From Balanoglossus misakiensis (taxonomy: Eukaryota; Hemichordata), in NCBI GenBank assembly GCA_040954595.2, contig CM082587.2:1984001-2048000 (forward strand): a DNA stretch of 64,000 bases, given 5' to 3'. The position numbers and the translations under genes are program-made. This document shows, piece after piece, positions 35,001-47,100 of this stretch (position 1 is its first letter; every line of letters begins with the position of its first letter). The notes under the pieces were generated by a model, which saw nothing but the letters and a program-made list of their open reading frames with translations, made no database searches and was not told where the DNA came from.

Positions 35001-35621
35001 CAGAAAGACGGAGAAGTTGCTGCAGTTTGTATAAACCAGGATTTACATCATTTCAACCACACGTATGAACCCAGCATGACTACAAATTCTCACATGAGGG
35101 CACTATTTATGAAAATCAATGAGAGTTTTCAGTTACTGGTTGACAAAGCCGATATCCAAGATCCGTGGCGTTGGTGTTATACTCATTTTATGGCTGTGAA
35201 TGACCGTGAAGATTTCGAGATGAAAGTAGTTCTTCAAAAGTTACTTGAAGTTGGTAAGTAGATACTGAAACATCTTGTTATCACGTAGCAGCTGGTGAAA
35301 AATAAAACTTTACTGTAGCAAGAAGAGTACATATTTTCAGCAAGCTGGATGACAAGTCTATGACAGCGCTGATTACCACGTGACTTCTCTTTTGTCTTGC
35401 GTCTTCCAGAGAAACTCAGGATGGCTCGTTGTCATGGATTCAAAGGATGTTGTGGCATCTACTCCAACCCTTTCAGTGTCGCCATAGCAACCGAAGTTGG
35501 CTACTTGGAAGAAGCGGCATCCGACTACGTTGAGAATTTTGAGTTTGAAGGAAAGCGATATTTTTCTAAAATCCAGCCACCCAACGTCAGAATGAGGGCG
35601 CTGGCCGTTCAGATGTATTAG
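32014..35621 (+). CDS. Ebony-like NRPS hybrid: adenylation, carrier and amine-selecting domains
   Basis: Five exons (32014-32095, 32248-33933, 34046-34423, 34630-35253, 35410-35621) encode 993 residues; Drosophila Ebony is about 880. Adenylation domain about 55-585: A3-like ILYASGSAGFPQGVTIAHR, A5-like NTWGVAETCGD, A7-like LNSGEYMRL, A8-like GRRDTIVNVNGNRIDLREIE. An acidic linker of three degenerate repeats follows (SFDETITNTVS, SFDQTITNAVS, SFANKTIDSVA). Then a peptidyl carrier domain with IRSTVAKVLNIPENDISIND and YFQLRNSSVNAMD, Ser being the expected phosphopantetheine site in place of GGxS. The last about 250 residues (RGYKIVSLGDASAREFESVC ...) resemble the GNAT-like amine-selecting domain. 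Known: Ebony activates beta-alanine and couples it to biogenic amines such as dopamine and histamine. Odd: A3 Lys is Gln, and the A10 NGK lysine falls at the exon border and is spliced away. Substrate here is unknown. Confidence 0.88.
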
Positions 35622-35635
35622 CGGAGTGTAGAGAG

Positions 35636-35650
35636 AATAAAACAAATAAA
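35636..35650 (+). terminator. Tandem poly(A) signals of the Ebony-like gene
   Basis: AATAAA at 35636-35641 and again at 35645-35650, beginning 14 nt after the stop codon, implying a very short 3' UTR. Confidence 0.55.
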
Positions 35651-36224
35651 ACTACAGACGCAACATGTCTCACAACATTCTTGTATCTTTAATCATCCCT
35701 GGAATGTTGGAATTGTAAGGTCAAATCCCCTCAGTCTACTTTTTTTTATCTGGGAGACATCCAATGGCATCGTGACTTTGGGAAATCTTAGCATATAACA
35801 AAACAAACTCACTCGCTGTATTTTCACATGGAATCTTAAGGATATACTTAACTCTTGGAAGTAAATAGAACTGGCAAATTGTAAAATATTTTACTAAAAG
35901 GATGGAATCTTCAATAAACGTAACTGGTATATTTTCTTCATAATATAGTATTTAAATCTGACAATAAATATAAAAAAACTATAAATAAAAGTTTTTAAGC
36001 AGGGACTTTCTGCAGTTGCTTGTTTTAACAAAGGAAAAGATATGTGCAAAATAAATATAACTCAATAAGATAAACGGAAATAATTTTTGATAATAAATAA
36101 ATCTTAACTTTTTTTATAATGTCTTTTTTGTCATACAGTGAAAACATGGTCGCAATCTTCTCTTGTAGAAAAACTAGAACTCTACAATGAGCAACGGTAC
36201 CATCTGGTAACTGTGGAGATGTTG
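35651..36224. other. Convergent intergenic region
   Basis: Very AT-rich tail-to-tail spacer between the Ebony-like gene and the bHLH gene; no coding exon seen. It must include the bHLH 3' UTR on the minus strand. Confidence 0.5.
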
Positions 36225-38652
36225 CTAATGGTTGCAATCTTTTACAGTGTTGTTGTTTCTGTCCATCGTACGCGTTGCAACTGGGAGAAGACCGAATTTG
36301 CCGTTAGGTAGAATTTGAACCCACGATGGCGCTCCACCGTAGCTCAACATAACCGGAGCCGACGCTGGTGAAGTTGGCTGGTAGCACGACCCTACAAAAG
36401 AACATACCATTGTATGTCATTTTAATGGGAAAGTAAAATAAAATGGCAAGATATAGAGTTGATATCTGTTCCTTAACTTTCTCACCTGGTTGTTGTGGTG
36501 GTGGCATCGGTTGTTGCTGCTGTTGAACCGACATCTGTGATGACGTCACACCAACTCTGTCAGTTTGGTCCAAAATCTCCTGAAGTGTATTGATATACCA
36601 TATAGCTGTTCTCAAAGTGTCCACTTTGCTGTAGGTGCTTCCTCGCTTATTCTTCGAGATGTTGACGATGGGCAGGACACCTCGCAATAAGTCGAAACCG
36701 CCGTTCATTTTGTTCACGCGCATCCTCTCTCGTTCATTGGCTTTCTTTCTCATCACTTCCTTCAGATCTTGTGGTTTCACTTCTGATGCCGGTGTTTCCG
36801 CCCTTGTTTCAGTCAAAGACTTTGTCGCTCTTCTCTGCTTCAGCAGCAGTTTTGTCGGCGTGCTTTTTCTCTTTCTGCTGGCCCTGTATCGCACCCTTTC
36901 CGTCGTCTGCTCGATTTTGCTTGCCGCGGTGTTTGTGCGCAGGCTGCTGCTGGTGGTAAATCTACTTGCGGACACGACCGTTCCACAGAGTTGTAGTTGC
37001 AAAGGCGCTGTCGTCAAGGTCTGCTGGTTTGTCGTCATCGTCTTGCCAACCATGGAGACGCTGTTGCCTTGGAAGCAAGCCTCTTGCATGGACAACGGCT
37101 GCAGCTGTACCACAGTAAAGTTGGTGGCGAGGTTAGTGGCGGACGCAAAAGGTTGCAGTTGGTTTATCGGCTGGGCAGCGAAACTGGACAGCGTTCCCAT
37201 GGTAACAATACCATTCGAGAAGTTGAATGTGGGCGTGGCCTCTGGTGGAGGAACCGGGTTTGTGTAAAAAGAGCAAGCGGAATTCATGGTTTGTGCAGAA
37301 ATCGTCTCAATTGCCGCTACTCCTGGTTGTAAACTTCTTGACGTTTCGGCGGCTTTCACGACCGAAGAATTTCCACTGCTCGAAAACTGCGACTGCCCGC
37401 TTGCGTTTAACGATTCTAAAGTTACTTGCGTAATATTCGAGGTGTTGAAATTGTTAGTTACAGAAACGGAGCGGTTGAAATCTGCAGAGGTCGGCAAACC
37501 CCCCGCCTCTCGAGGAGGCGATGATGCCGCTTGCCTTCTCGTGTTGCCATTTATTGGTCTCAAGCTGCGCAGAATGCCTGCTTTTGTATCCAGGCTATTG
37601 ACTCTCTTTGCCGAGAAGGCAGTTCTTCCTGGTGGGCGAAGTGTTCTTGTCACTGGTGGTGGCGTGCGAATGCAGTTACATACATCCCTAGATCTCGTAA
37701 TTTCCACCGGGAATACAGCGCCTGGTTTATCGGGTGGAACAACGTCGATTATTTGAACATCACGTGCACCACCTGAATTTGGGTTTGAGGAGACATAACC
37801 GGTATCCATGGAAGTGGCTCTCGCATCGTTTCCGCCATTTCTTTTGATTTCAACTATATCTGCCGTATTGTCACTAGTTTCTAGGTGTGGTATTTTCTCT
37901 CCATATTTTTCCTTGTGGGCGGAATAATAACTTATTTCGCTTTCATTTCCTCTGCTGTTTGTGGCCTGCAGGGGGTTGCAACAGGTGTCTTGCACCTGTG
38001 CGGTCACTTCGTTCCTCGGATAATAATGGAAGGTTGACCGAGAGCTGGCCGGAACGTCGATGGAAGAACACCCACTCCCACCGTAACCATCGGACGCTTC
38101 GCCGGTGTAGCCAAAGATGTGCCGCAAGTTTGAGTTCGGTGGCTGAGAGGTGGATTCAGTAACGGCATGGCTCTGACCGCTTGTAAGTGGCGGTAAACTT
38201 AAACTCAAGGGTGACTGAAAGGGACGGAATCTGTTGTTCGGCAAGGAAAACTCGCTGCTCGGGTTTTGCGCCGGTCTGTAAGACGATGCGCCGTACTGTT
38301 GATTCGGGTAGAAGTGAAAATGTGAATTCAGACCTGACCTACTAGTATCGCCTTCTGCGTATGGGCCGATACTTCCAACATGTTGTTGAGGATTGTCATA
38401 ATATGACTGGTTGTGGAAGGCTTTGTTGTACGGCTGCTGGTTGTAACACTGTAGAACTCGGCGGTCCTCCTGGACCTGCCATTCCTGGGTGTACGGTAAC
38501 ATGTATGGCTGCACGGACTGGAAACTTGGATATGAATTTAACGGTGCGTTGCTAGCCGGAAACCTGTTGTCGCCAATACCTGTCGCATACATGGCATTAG
38601 TTGACATGGACCCGTATGGTTGGGCAGCTGGCATTGACATGAAATTGTCCAT
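36225..38652 (-). CDS. Achaete-scute-like bHLH transcription factor with long N-terminus
   Basis: Two exons (36486-38652 and 36225-36391, phase 1 junction CCAG/GTGAG to TTTTGTAG) encode 777 residues. The bHLH is near the C-terminus, about 640-705: basic region KKANERERMRVNKMNGGFDL, helix 1 LLRGVLPIVN, loop ISKNKRGSTY, helix 2 SKVDTLRTAIWYINTLQEIL followed by DQTD. NERERxRV, N-x-GF-x-x-LR and SKV-x-TLR-x-A are the achaete-scute signature, though the loop is longer than usual. The first about 640 residues are low-complexity Q/N/S/P/T-rich with many Tyr (MDNFMSMPAAQPYGSMSTNA), a likely transactivation region, far longer than in ASCL1-5 or Drosophila AS-C proteins. A Q/P run follows the bHLH, and exon 2 adds a GSCYQPTSPASAPVMLSYGG tail. 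Nuclear E-box-binding regulator by family. FIGLA or PTF1-like factors are less likely. Confidence 0.85.
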
Positions 38653-41198
38653 CTTGACAGTATTTCAATTGTACTCACACGCCTTCTTGTCTGTCACTTC
38701 TGCGGGAAAATTCAAACGCTCGGAAATTGACACGTGTTGTGCTATTTCGTCATACCCATCGTTTCTGGCGACTCGACCAATCAGGTGCAACATGGTCTCG
38801 TGACATTTGCATATTAAGAAAGAACGCACGTCTCCGTGTTAAGTGGTCGCTGGCTCCTGTAAAAGTCACATGTTTACCGTTACTTATCGCCTGTATGTGT
38901 GACCGCAATTTCATAAATTGACCCGCTGATGACTGAAAACGTTTACGCGCAAATTTTCAGTGAAAGAAAGTGTTGTCTTTCACATGTTGTCATAGAAACT
39001 GCAAGCAGCTGTGATGCGCCGATCCTGTCAACAAATCATATCACGTGACTCGCATGTTTCATCGCTGGTTAGGGGCTGTTTTTTTTTCACAAATGCATGC
39101 AATGTTGTACTGCATTTTTCCGCACTGAACATTAATATACTAAAAGTCGATTAGGAATTTAACAGTATTGACTGGATATACATGCAATATTTGATAAAAT
39201 AGCGAACACAGAAAAACAGAAAGACATAAAACAAACATTTTCTTGAGGTTATTTCCTGTTTATTCAGGACATGTAGATACATTAATACCAAAATAATATT
39301 AATATTCATACAATGCAAATCAATATGCTAATTTGACTACGGGATCATTCAAAGCTTTCTCACTGTAGATACAGAGTAGATTCCATTTGATGGATTGGAT
39401 GAAATAGTGCAAGGGAAAGTTCAGAGGGTAAATTAGGAAATATAGAAGAACTGGGACCTTCCTGTAATATAATAACTTGCAAGAGGAAAGGTTAATAGGG
39501 AAGGCTTGCAGTGAATTACACAAATATCTGTACTGCTACATATCTGCCTGAATATTAATGAAATCTTAACATATCATACTGAACCTTTCAGTGTACATGT
39601 AAATGATTGTATAGACAAAATTACATTTGTTTAAAAAACACAAAGCCTTGCTTATCGAGAAGCCAAACGTGAAACAGTAGAGTTTTGTGACCTGTGGTAG
39701 TTTGGATTATGATACAGTTAGGGTTGTATGTAATAATGGGGTGTTCACAATTCAAGACTGAAATGAAAATGTCACAAATTTGGCACACTGAAGACCAATT
39801 CATGCTTTTGTGTTTTTCTTCACACAACTTCAAATGATTGTGGACAGTAGACTATGTACTATGCTACATCGGTTGAATATAAAAAGGCGGCCCAGAATAT
39901 ACATCAATATGAGTTGCAGTTGCCTTTGAATTTGACACTGTCCACCTTACAGAGACAAATATAAAATGGAAATACTGAATTGTAATGATATTCTGGTTTA
40001 CGCTAACAAAATCCTATCATCTTTCCACATCGAGAACTTCAGTAATCTCCACCTATGTGTATATGCAACATTTAAATGTACACATTTCGTTTATCCATCT
40101 TGCTGTGTTCCTTAGTGACTGTGCACTCTCTTACAAGTCTGTCTAAGGACACACTTTTCAGACCTTGGCATGCAAGATTCAATATCCTTTACAAATAACA
40201 TTCAGACATCAAAAACGTCTGAGTCAGTGTTAAATATGACAATTAGGAAGCACATGTATTATCTAAGGTGAATAAAAAGTACAAAAAATTGGCTACATAT
40301 GTATTTTTACTGTATTGTCCTAGCCTGTTGATCATATTCACAAATAGCAGTCTGAAAAATTTCAATACACATCTGAAAATCTTTGTCTAATGTTATACAA
40401 TGACACAGAGAACCTTGGATATCACAATTCATACACTCTCAAATGTTTTTTTCACCAATATGCCTTTTACAATAAAACAACTGATTAAAAATTGTATGTA
40501 TGTACATGAACTATTACTCTGGAAGTCTTCGCTATTATTTGTTGCCAACATTAAAAGAGCTGTGATTGGCTACACTGATTGAAGCCAATACATGTAATCT
40601 TCTGTGACAACCAATCAATACCTGTCTTTTTTATTCACGATAATAAAAGTTTTAAGGCAAATATTGTTCCTTACAATTTTCGGGCACAACAACAGAGGCA
40701 GCACGAAAATTATTATTTTTTTTACTTATCAGTGACATTATACAATAATTTTATGACATTGATGTTTATATAATTACAATGAGACTGAAAGAAATATAAC
40801 AATGATTATGTGATTTCTGCAGATTTATTCACTTTATGATTAAATAACGAAAGGATTTGGCTCAATCCCCACCTGGAAATGGCAGACACTACTGTTGTAT
40901 ATACAAATGAAGGCAATTAATAGACTGCAAGAACGTTTGGTTTAGAGGTAATAGACAGGGAGATAACTGTAGCTGTATGTTGCTATATTACAACATGATT
41001 GATAAAATACTGTTGTACATAAGTACACATGGTATATGTCACAAAATGCAGGTAATAATGCTTCCTCTTGGATATGGCAAGTAATATGACATGTTGTTTT
41101 TTTTGTTTGGTCCGTGAAAATAGTCAGCGTTTCCCTTATTATTATGTTTTTTTGAAAGCTATAATCTCTCTGTAAACGTCTTCTTTATTCCGAAGTAA
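38653..41198. other. Upstream region of bHLH gene and 3' flank of VAV
   Basis: No coding exon seen. AT-rich; the left part should contain the bHLH promoter and the right part the VAV 3' UTR (minus strand). Confidence 0.5.
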
Positions 41199-44100
41199 CT
41201 AACCGTCGATCTCTTCAACGTACGTTGATGGGAAATAACCCGTCTGCAATGAAGGAATAGAGAGAAATTAATTGGCACCATCACTTTACAAGCAGTGGGA
41301 GAGATAAGGAGGGATGTACTATCTTATAAGCTTTACCTTGAGTATCCCCTCCACCACACACACACACACTGAACTGAGTCACCACAGTACCTTATCATTG
41401 ATCTGTCCTTTCCACCAACCACGATGGCCACCAGCTTTACTGAGAATCTTGACTTTCTCTCCCTCTGTCAGCGTTAACTCCCTGGTATCTCTTGCAGCAA
41501 AGTCGTACAGTGCCATAGCCGTTCCGATGGATTCATAAATCTTTTGACCTGCTGGCAACACAGAAACGATAAGTCTACATTCTAAAAGACATCCCTCTGA
41601 TGACGCGATGACAAGACAAACAAGAACTGATGGCAGAGAATGTTTCGAAGTCATGTACTTGAAGGACTGGCAGAAAATTCTTGAAACATGAGATAGGTGT
41701 GTCCAGGCATCACTGAGTAAGGGCGTCGGACAGGAAAATGTCACAAAATGGCCACCGCTGGCAGTATTCGATTGCACTGCTAAACAAACTGACACACACA
41801 TGTACCTCACAGTGCATTATCCTCGTAACCAAACAGGAACAATGACTCACCATGATATGTGGGAGCTCTGGTGATAGCGTTCCTGATCGTCTCCTTGAAT
41901 GGATGCTGCAGACATGTATCGACTCCAGGAAAACTGGGCGACAATGAATTGTTTTCGTAATACTCCACAAGTTCCTGTGAATGAAAACATCGATAAACAT
42001 GACCTAATTGCTCCGTAAAGTTGGGGCAGTTGGTCTGGGTTCGAATCCCATGAAATAAAATTGGTTTTGCAGTTTTAATCTGTATCAGCCATCTTGGCTG
42101 CCATTGATGATGAATAGAGGTCCAGCTTTGCCATTGAAAACAAAAGGATTGGACAACGCATGTTGGTGAAAGGATTAATAAACCATGTCTCTGATGAGAA
42201 TGTTGTCCTTACCGGTACGCTTTCACACATCTTGCTGTCGGCTAAGAAGTACTTTTGTTTGTCAGCCGTATCACGGATCTTGATATGCTTGGCCATATTA
42301 TCATGCCTGTGACCAAATGACAAAGGGATTACACAACACAGAAACTGCGCACCCATGGGCTATAATCAGCTGATGATACACAAAACAAAAATATGGGAAG
42401 ACTACCCATACACATACTGGCCCATTTCATGGCATCTGTCGTCAAGTTCACATTTACAAACACTCTGATGATCATGATCTACACATCTTTACTCACTTCA
42501 GACTGAGGACAAATCCCTGCGTCTTTACACTTTTTCTGATTAGAAAACTACCATTTGGACATTTGTCCAGCTTCCTTGCTGCCAAATCCCGTTCAATATC
42601 TCCTGCAAACCTGCAACAATCACACGGCATGTTGTTTGGTCAAATAAAGGGTTTCCACAATTCACGAAATACCATCTCTGTTAATTCTTTTTGACAACTG
42701 GATTTAAAGACTGGGTAACTATTGCAGTCTTTATACACTACTTGTGAGTTACCAATACATACACATGATAAAAGACCTGTCTCACATTTCTGGGTTCTGA
42801 CTAGATGTGTCAAATTCCTTCCTTCCAATTATTGACTTACCATGGGTACTGGTCAAGACTCTGCTGATCAGGCCTTGCTGGACCAGGTGAGGGTAAACCC
42901 CCGGACGACCAAGAATTCCGGTGTGGTGATACGGGCGTGATCGGAGAAATTGGTGATCTCGGTTCCTGCATGATTGACGTTGTCTCGTACGATGTCTGAA
43001 ATAAAAATACCCTCATTTTTTATGAAATGCGATATGTACATGAATATCTAAAGATTTTCGCAAAACTATGCAACATTTACACACAGATGATCGGCAGTTT
43101 GCCTTGAACAAAATATTCAGAAAAAAGTTTACGAGTTTGATTTTTATAACACTTACTAAGGGGTTTACCTTCTTTTTCACATATGTCCCAGGAAAGACAC
43201 CGATTGCAGCTGTACGGACATTTTTGCCCTCCCACCAGTGAGCATTGGATCGGTCTCGTACCTCTATATGATCATTGGGGGCAAACATCAAGGGAACCCG
43301 GCCTTCTGGTGGGCCAGGAACACCTGCATAGTTGTGAGTTGCGACAAATATTTTAATGTTGGAGGAAGGCGGTGTGCCAAAAGCATTATGTGGCGAGGGT
43401 CCTGTAGACAAGATAAACAATTTCATTAGTCATGCACGGTTCTTTATTTCTTTTTATGCTAGGGTTTGGATAACAATCAGCCAGCAAGCTAAGTCTTGAA
43501 TAAATATGTCTCCCTGCAACTTACCTAGTCTTGATAAAGCCTGAGCATTGATTCCAGTCAGCACTGCTGGTGATGATACCTGTTGGGAGAGAGACACAGA
43601 AACAGACAGCGGAAGAACATTAAAATCCAAGAAGAGTTGTTACACAGTCAAGAACTGGTAATGGGTCAAAGGTCATGGAATAGCACCGAGGATACACCAC
43701 CAGAATTTTGAAGACAACCCTTTGAACACATGGCCGAATAGGCAGACCATTTCTTGACAGATTTACATGTAGTTAGTTCCTCAGTTGTCTTGTCAATATT
43801 CAGTTATCAGTGGACAGACATCCATGCAATCAGTGACGGCTAAGCCATGCTGACTGGACTGGGATTTAGCGGAAGTGTAAAGTGTGGTTTACTCATGCTG
43901 GTATAACCACCAGTCAACAGAAAATCCCCTTCAAGACCACATGAAAACACATCTAAATAGAAATTATTATTAGCATTGACCTATAATAAGAAAAAATAAT
44001 GTATCACAAAGAAAATGAGGAACTCAAAAACAAACCAGCCAAGGCCAGATCTAATCAGTGATATTTGTGAATGCAAATAATTCCAATTACAAGAAATTAC

Positions 44101-47100
44101 ATGAAAGATATCAAAATAATACCCTGTTTGGATTCCATCGTTGTTTTATCTTTGTTACAGACAACAAATGCAAGTCGGCGTGAACAGGGTTAGAATGTTA
44201 GACAAAAAATCAAACTCGAAACCAGTGATCAAAAGTTTGTTAGTAATCAAAGATGTGGCAAGACAGGCAGCAAGAGAGAGACAAAAGATACCATGCAAAA
44301 GAGCAGGCAATGTCTCTCTTGTTCCTAGAGTGACATTCAACCCTAGGAAGCACAGCCTTTATACTGACAGCATGATATCAACCACAACTTACACTCACTG
44401 ACAGGGAACACCAATTTCTATCAAAATATTAACACATAACCTTTAGCACCATTTATCTCAACATCCAATAACACAAGACAACTATGGATGGAATTAAACC
44501 TCGTATCACATAAACATCACATGCACAACAAAACTGAGTGTTAAAAACGGACACTGATATATTCACCATCAGAAAATGAGCCCAGTGGAAAAATATATAT
44601 TTATAATACAGGCTTGAAGGAAGGATTAACAAATGATTGAGGTTTAATACATGTCAGCGCTGAAGGGTTGTGGGATAGGATGTGACAGGTTATAGGTTAA
44701 GGGTCATTCTAGGGTCACTCACCTCTGGTTCATTAAAATTGGTAAATCTGTTTTGTGGATTTTGAAATGGCTGCAGATACAAGAGTAGCACAAAGAAGCC
44801 ATGGCAACAAACAGTTAGCATTTAGAGAACACCACCAGCTCAGACAGAGCAACGAAAAAAAAAATGGATTTATTTGATGTCTGATTAAGACTTGAATAAT
44901 CAGCACCATTATAGTCTCTCTTCACAGGAGTTTCAAAAGCAAAATATTTGATGGGAAGAAATTTGGATATAAAGAGTGTAATTATGATAAATGGGTTATG
45001 AATGAATGAATAAACATTATAAGTATATCTTGAGGTAACTAATTTGTAATTATTTTAAGTGATGGATCCAGGTTGTTTACTGGAACAAATATGGTATGTT
45101 ATTGTTTTTGATATAATATTACATTTATTGGAAGAATGAAACTTTGAAGAAATTCCATGATTATGAGCAGCATTTTAACATTAAATTTTACACAACTGGC
45201 ATAACATGTCTTTCATGTATTATAACAATATGGCACCATAAGGTAAGGGACGCCATTTACAATTTAGACATAGTTACAGATTTAAAGAAAGGTATCTTTT
45301 TTAACAAACATGATCTTGCTCTGTCTGGTTTTGTTACATTACTTAAACAAAAAAACGAAAAATATATATTACTTAAAAACAGATAAAGAAATACATGATA
45401 ACTGCAGATGCAACATAAAACATATGATGTTACGTGTGTGTTGCTACACGTGGCATCAGTGGTTAAAATGAAACCCATGCACTTGGTGACGGATGACAAT
45501 GCAGGTGTGTGCTGGGAACAAGGTAACACAAGCCATGCTTTGGGGGTCATAGGTCATTTGAATGTTACAAAGTCAAGTCATAGCCATTTTTAAATCTCCC
45601 AACCCAGCAGCCATTGTTCAGTTTCAAGCGGAGGCATTAGAACTCGCTTTCAGAGCAAAGCAATGGGTGTTTGCATCTTCTATTTTCTTTATAGCCTTGG
45701 TAAGTAAGGAAAAATGCGCTTGCACATACAAAACACGATGCGAAGAACATCAAGGCTTTTGTAAACATGCTGTCATGAATAGCATTGATATCTTGTGATG
45801 AACCACAATGAAGAAATGTAGATGTGGAAATGAAATATTACCTTTCTGGGTGGCGGTGGAGGCGGGGCTGTTGAGAGAAAGAGTAACAGACGACGTTAGC
45901 ATCATGTTTGGATCAACATTATAAAATTCAGACAATAAACAGGTGCCACACTCGTTTAATCAGACTCCCATTGCAAAAGTACACAAGTATCTGCAGTTAC
46001 ACACAGGGTATTAGAATCTCCACACTAAAAGTGGTGCCGTCTGTCGACTGAAGATGAGAAGTCTGGAGTAGGTGGCAGCTATTGGGATTTTAAATGAGAG
46101 TGAAAGAGCCAAATGAAATAACTTACGTCCTCCAGCAATGGGTTTACACATTCTGGAATTCAGCAGACACTGTTTGTGGGCACAGATCCCACATTTTGAA
46201 CACTTGTAACCTTGATAAAACATACCACTGTGGGAGAAAGGAAAAAAATCTTATTTATATAAAATCACATTGGTGATAAAGTAAAATATGTCAAATAATA
46301 ATAATAACCAACAGACCAACTGATGACAAGATAAGCAAGGGCACAGAAATCCCCAACCCTAAAACTCACCACAGCAATTTAGAACACACAGCACAGGAGT
46401 TTGGTTTCTCAAATGTTGTGTATTCATACTTGTGTGTTGTTTTGTGACTTGGATCAATGTTGTCCCTGAAAAGGAAAATGGGTAAGACATTAGCAACATT
46501 AATCATTTAAAATGGCAGACAGGGACAGACAGACGGAGTAGGGATGAAGACTCACCTTGCCATGTTGATATTTTCAATCCATTTTCTCTTCTGTTCCTCA
46601 GTTTTCACATAGCATGTTATAGCACTACCCGAGGTGATCTCTTTGGGAGTGTAATTCCAACAATGCCTCCACTGCAAAAGTAACAGCAACCAACATAATA
46701 TTACAAAACGGAAAGCGGCCATTTTTTTCACAGGTGCATTCTAATGATGCAAGTACATTTCATGCAACAAACCTTCACTCACAATTACACATAATACTTA
46801 CCCTTCCAGCTTTACCAGGTGGCAAACTATCCTCAATATTAAATTTATTCAGTTCTATCTTATCTTTGTACACGTAACAATCAGGACCCTGGAAGAAAGG
46901 AAACCATGGTAACATTTCTTTTCACATACAGTTTAGGCGGCCATTTTGCCTTGCTGCGTTTCTGACTCTCAGATCCCTGGGCAATACAGATGGGTACATG
47001 CAGTTTGCCGGTAAAATTGTATAAAATAATCAAAATGAAGTTTTTTTCTGCTTGTTTCGGTCCAGGGATCATTATTCTGATTGTTGTTAATGTAAGAAAC

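Noticed and set aside
36635-37756. Long plus-strand open frames opposite the bHLH gene
   Set aside because: Antisense shadows of the 2.1-kb bHLH coding exon; no splice signals or family resemblance.
44141-44401. Plus-strand 86-codon frame inside a VAV intron
   Set aside because: No splice context, no similarity, lies between confirmed VAV exons on the opposite strand.
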